Positions 6,664 through 7,213 of a stretch of 7,213 nt of DNA are shown here, piece by piece. A program made the position numbers and the translations under genes. The notes beneath the pieces were generated by a model, which was not told the DNA's origin, made no database searches, and was given only the letters and a program-made list of their open reading frames with translations. Position 1 is the first letter of the stretch. The number at the start of each line of letters is the position of its first letter. Source of the stretch: an uncultured Chitinophagaceae bacterium. GTDB lineage: Bacteria > Bacteroidota > Bacteroidia > Chitinophagales > Chitinophagaceae. Location of the stretch: the NCBI GenBank assembly GCA_937919945.1, contig CALESY010000117.1, forward strand, positions 1 to 7,213, read 5' to 3'.

Positions 6664-7213
6664 TTACTGCTTAACAAATTGCTGATGGCTTGTTTGTGTT
6701 TCATTTTTGTTGCTGACGTTAAGTATATAATTGCCAGTGGGTAGGTGTTGTATATTGATGGTTTGCTGCTGCCCTGTTAATTGCTCACTATGTAATATTT
6801 GCCCGTTCATGTTGGTAATAATAATGTTGCCATTTTGTAAGGTGGTTTGTACAGAAAGGGTGTTATAAGCAGGATTAGGGTATAATGATAGCAGTACTGT
6901 ATTATTTTCTTTTTGGATAGTCAATGGATCGTAGGCCTGATAATACATCATTGTCTGGTCATATGGCGTAGCGGCAAAATTACCATTGCCATTGTAGAGA
7001 TAACCGTTAACACGTTGCAGGAGTCCGTCAGTGTCATGTATCATTACATCACGCTCTATGGTATCCCATTGTGTGGTGTATTGGTGAATGTAGTATGTGT
7101 CAATCAATCCTGCCGTATTATATTGGTATATGTAAGCATCTCCGGGTACCCATTGTGAAAGCCCATTGTCCCAAGTCATATCTACTTCATAATATGGTTT
7201 TGTATTTGTGCCA
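6664..7213 (-). CDS. C-terminal part of a T9SS-exported protein, N-terminus beyond window
   Basis: Seen: an open frame enters from the right edge (first full codon 7212-7210) and ends at a TAA at 6664-6666, giving 182 residues. A Met codon at 7179 is internal, because the frame stays open to the edge. Residues from about 107 to the end form a type A T9SS sorting domain: LYPNPAYNTLSV, ITNMNGQIL, LPTGNYILNV, ending FVKQ. The part before it is rich in Tyr, Asp and Gly with a repetitive pattern (YIYQYNTAGLID, HDTDGLLQRVNGYLYN). Bacteroidota secreted proteins often have such 'Y-YN--G-L' repeats ahead of the sorting domain; I know no function for them. The product is expected to be secreted or attached to the cell surface. 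A hairpin terminator lies 23 bases downstream of the stop codon. Confidence 0.85.
   Translation of the reverse strand, partial: GTNTKPYYEVDMTWDNGLSQWVPGDAYIYQYNTAGLIDTYYIHQYTTQWDTIERDVMIHDTDGLLQRVNGYLYNGNGNFAATPYDQTMMYYQAYDPLTIQKENNTVLLSLYPNPAYNTLSVQTTLQNGNIIITNMNGQILHSEQLTGQQQTINIQHLPTGNYILNVSNKNETQTSHQQFVKQ

Noticed and set aside
6664..7179. Complete 171-residue gene starting at the ATG at 7179
   Set aside because: The frame continues without a stop to the window edge, and the sequence lacks a signal peptide although it has a T9SS domain. It is the end of a longer gene.
6913..7213. RHS/YD-repeat toxin for the right-edge gene
   Set aside because: The Tyr-Asn-Gly pattern only loosely resembles YD repeats, no RHS core motif is visible, and the C-terminus is a T9SS sorting domain rather than a toxin domain.

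Overview
The window looks like chromosomal DNA of a Bacteroidota bacterium, most likely of the Chitinophagales/Chitinophagaceae type. The reasons are two visible type IX secretion (T9SS) C-terminal sorting domains, a Cys-Lys-Lys lipoprotein signal, a long secreted Ig-like repeat protein, an AT-leaning genome, and an RsmB/NOP methyltransferase with a Bacteroidota-style N-terminus. The placement rests on family recognition by eye, not on a search.

Layout: (1) 1-2821, minus strand: the first 940 residues of a very large secreted repeat protein whose C-terminus lies off the left edge. It has a signal peptide, an 'NLVPNGNFE' N-terminal domain, a linker domain, six Ig-like repeats that alternate between two subtypes (three A-B dimers), and then two further Ig/PKD-like units of other types. 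(2) 2822-3018: a divergent, AT-rich intergenic region with a perfect 15-bp direct repeat spaced 45 bp. (3) 3019-3783 and 3802-5451, plus strand: a probable two-gene operon of an uncharacterised lipoprotein and a subtilisin-like (S8) protease with a T9SS sorting domain. (4) 5453-6610, minus strand: an RsmB/NOP-type m5C RNA methyltransferase, convergent with the protease and separated from it by one base. (5) 6621-6641: a strong hairpin terminator. (6) 6664-7213, minus strand: the C-terminal end of another T9SS-exported protein, cut by the right edge.

The common theme is the cell surface. The protease and the right-edge protein carry T9SS signals. The repeat protein is exported by Sec and probably also anchored or released by T9SS, but its C-terminus is not visible. 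The lipoprotein is probably outer-membrane anchored. The methyltransferase is an unrelated housekeeping-type RNA modification gene. I see no mobile element, CRISPR array, tRNA or rRNA. I found no convincing new defence or mobile system. The points most worth checking are the A-B dimer architecture with its regularly spaced cysteine pairs, the lipoprotein-protease pair, and the tail-to-tail arrangement with no terminator between the genes.
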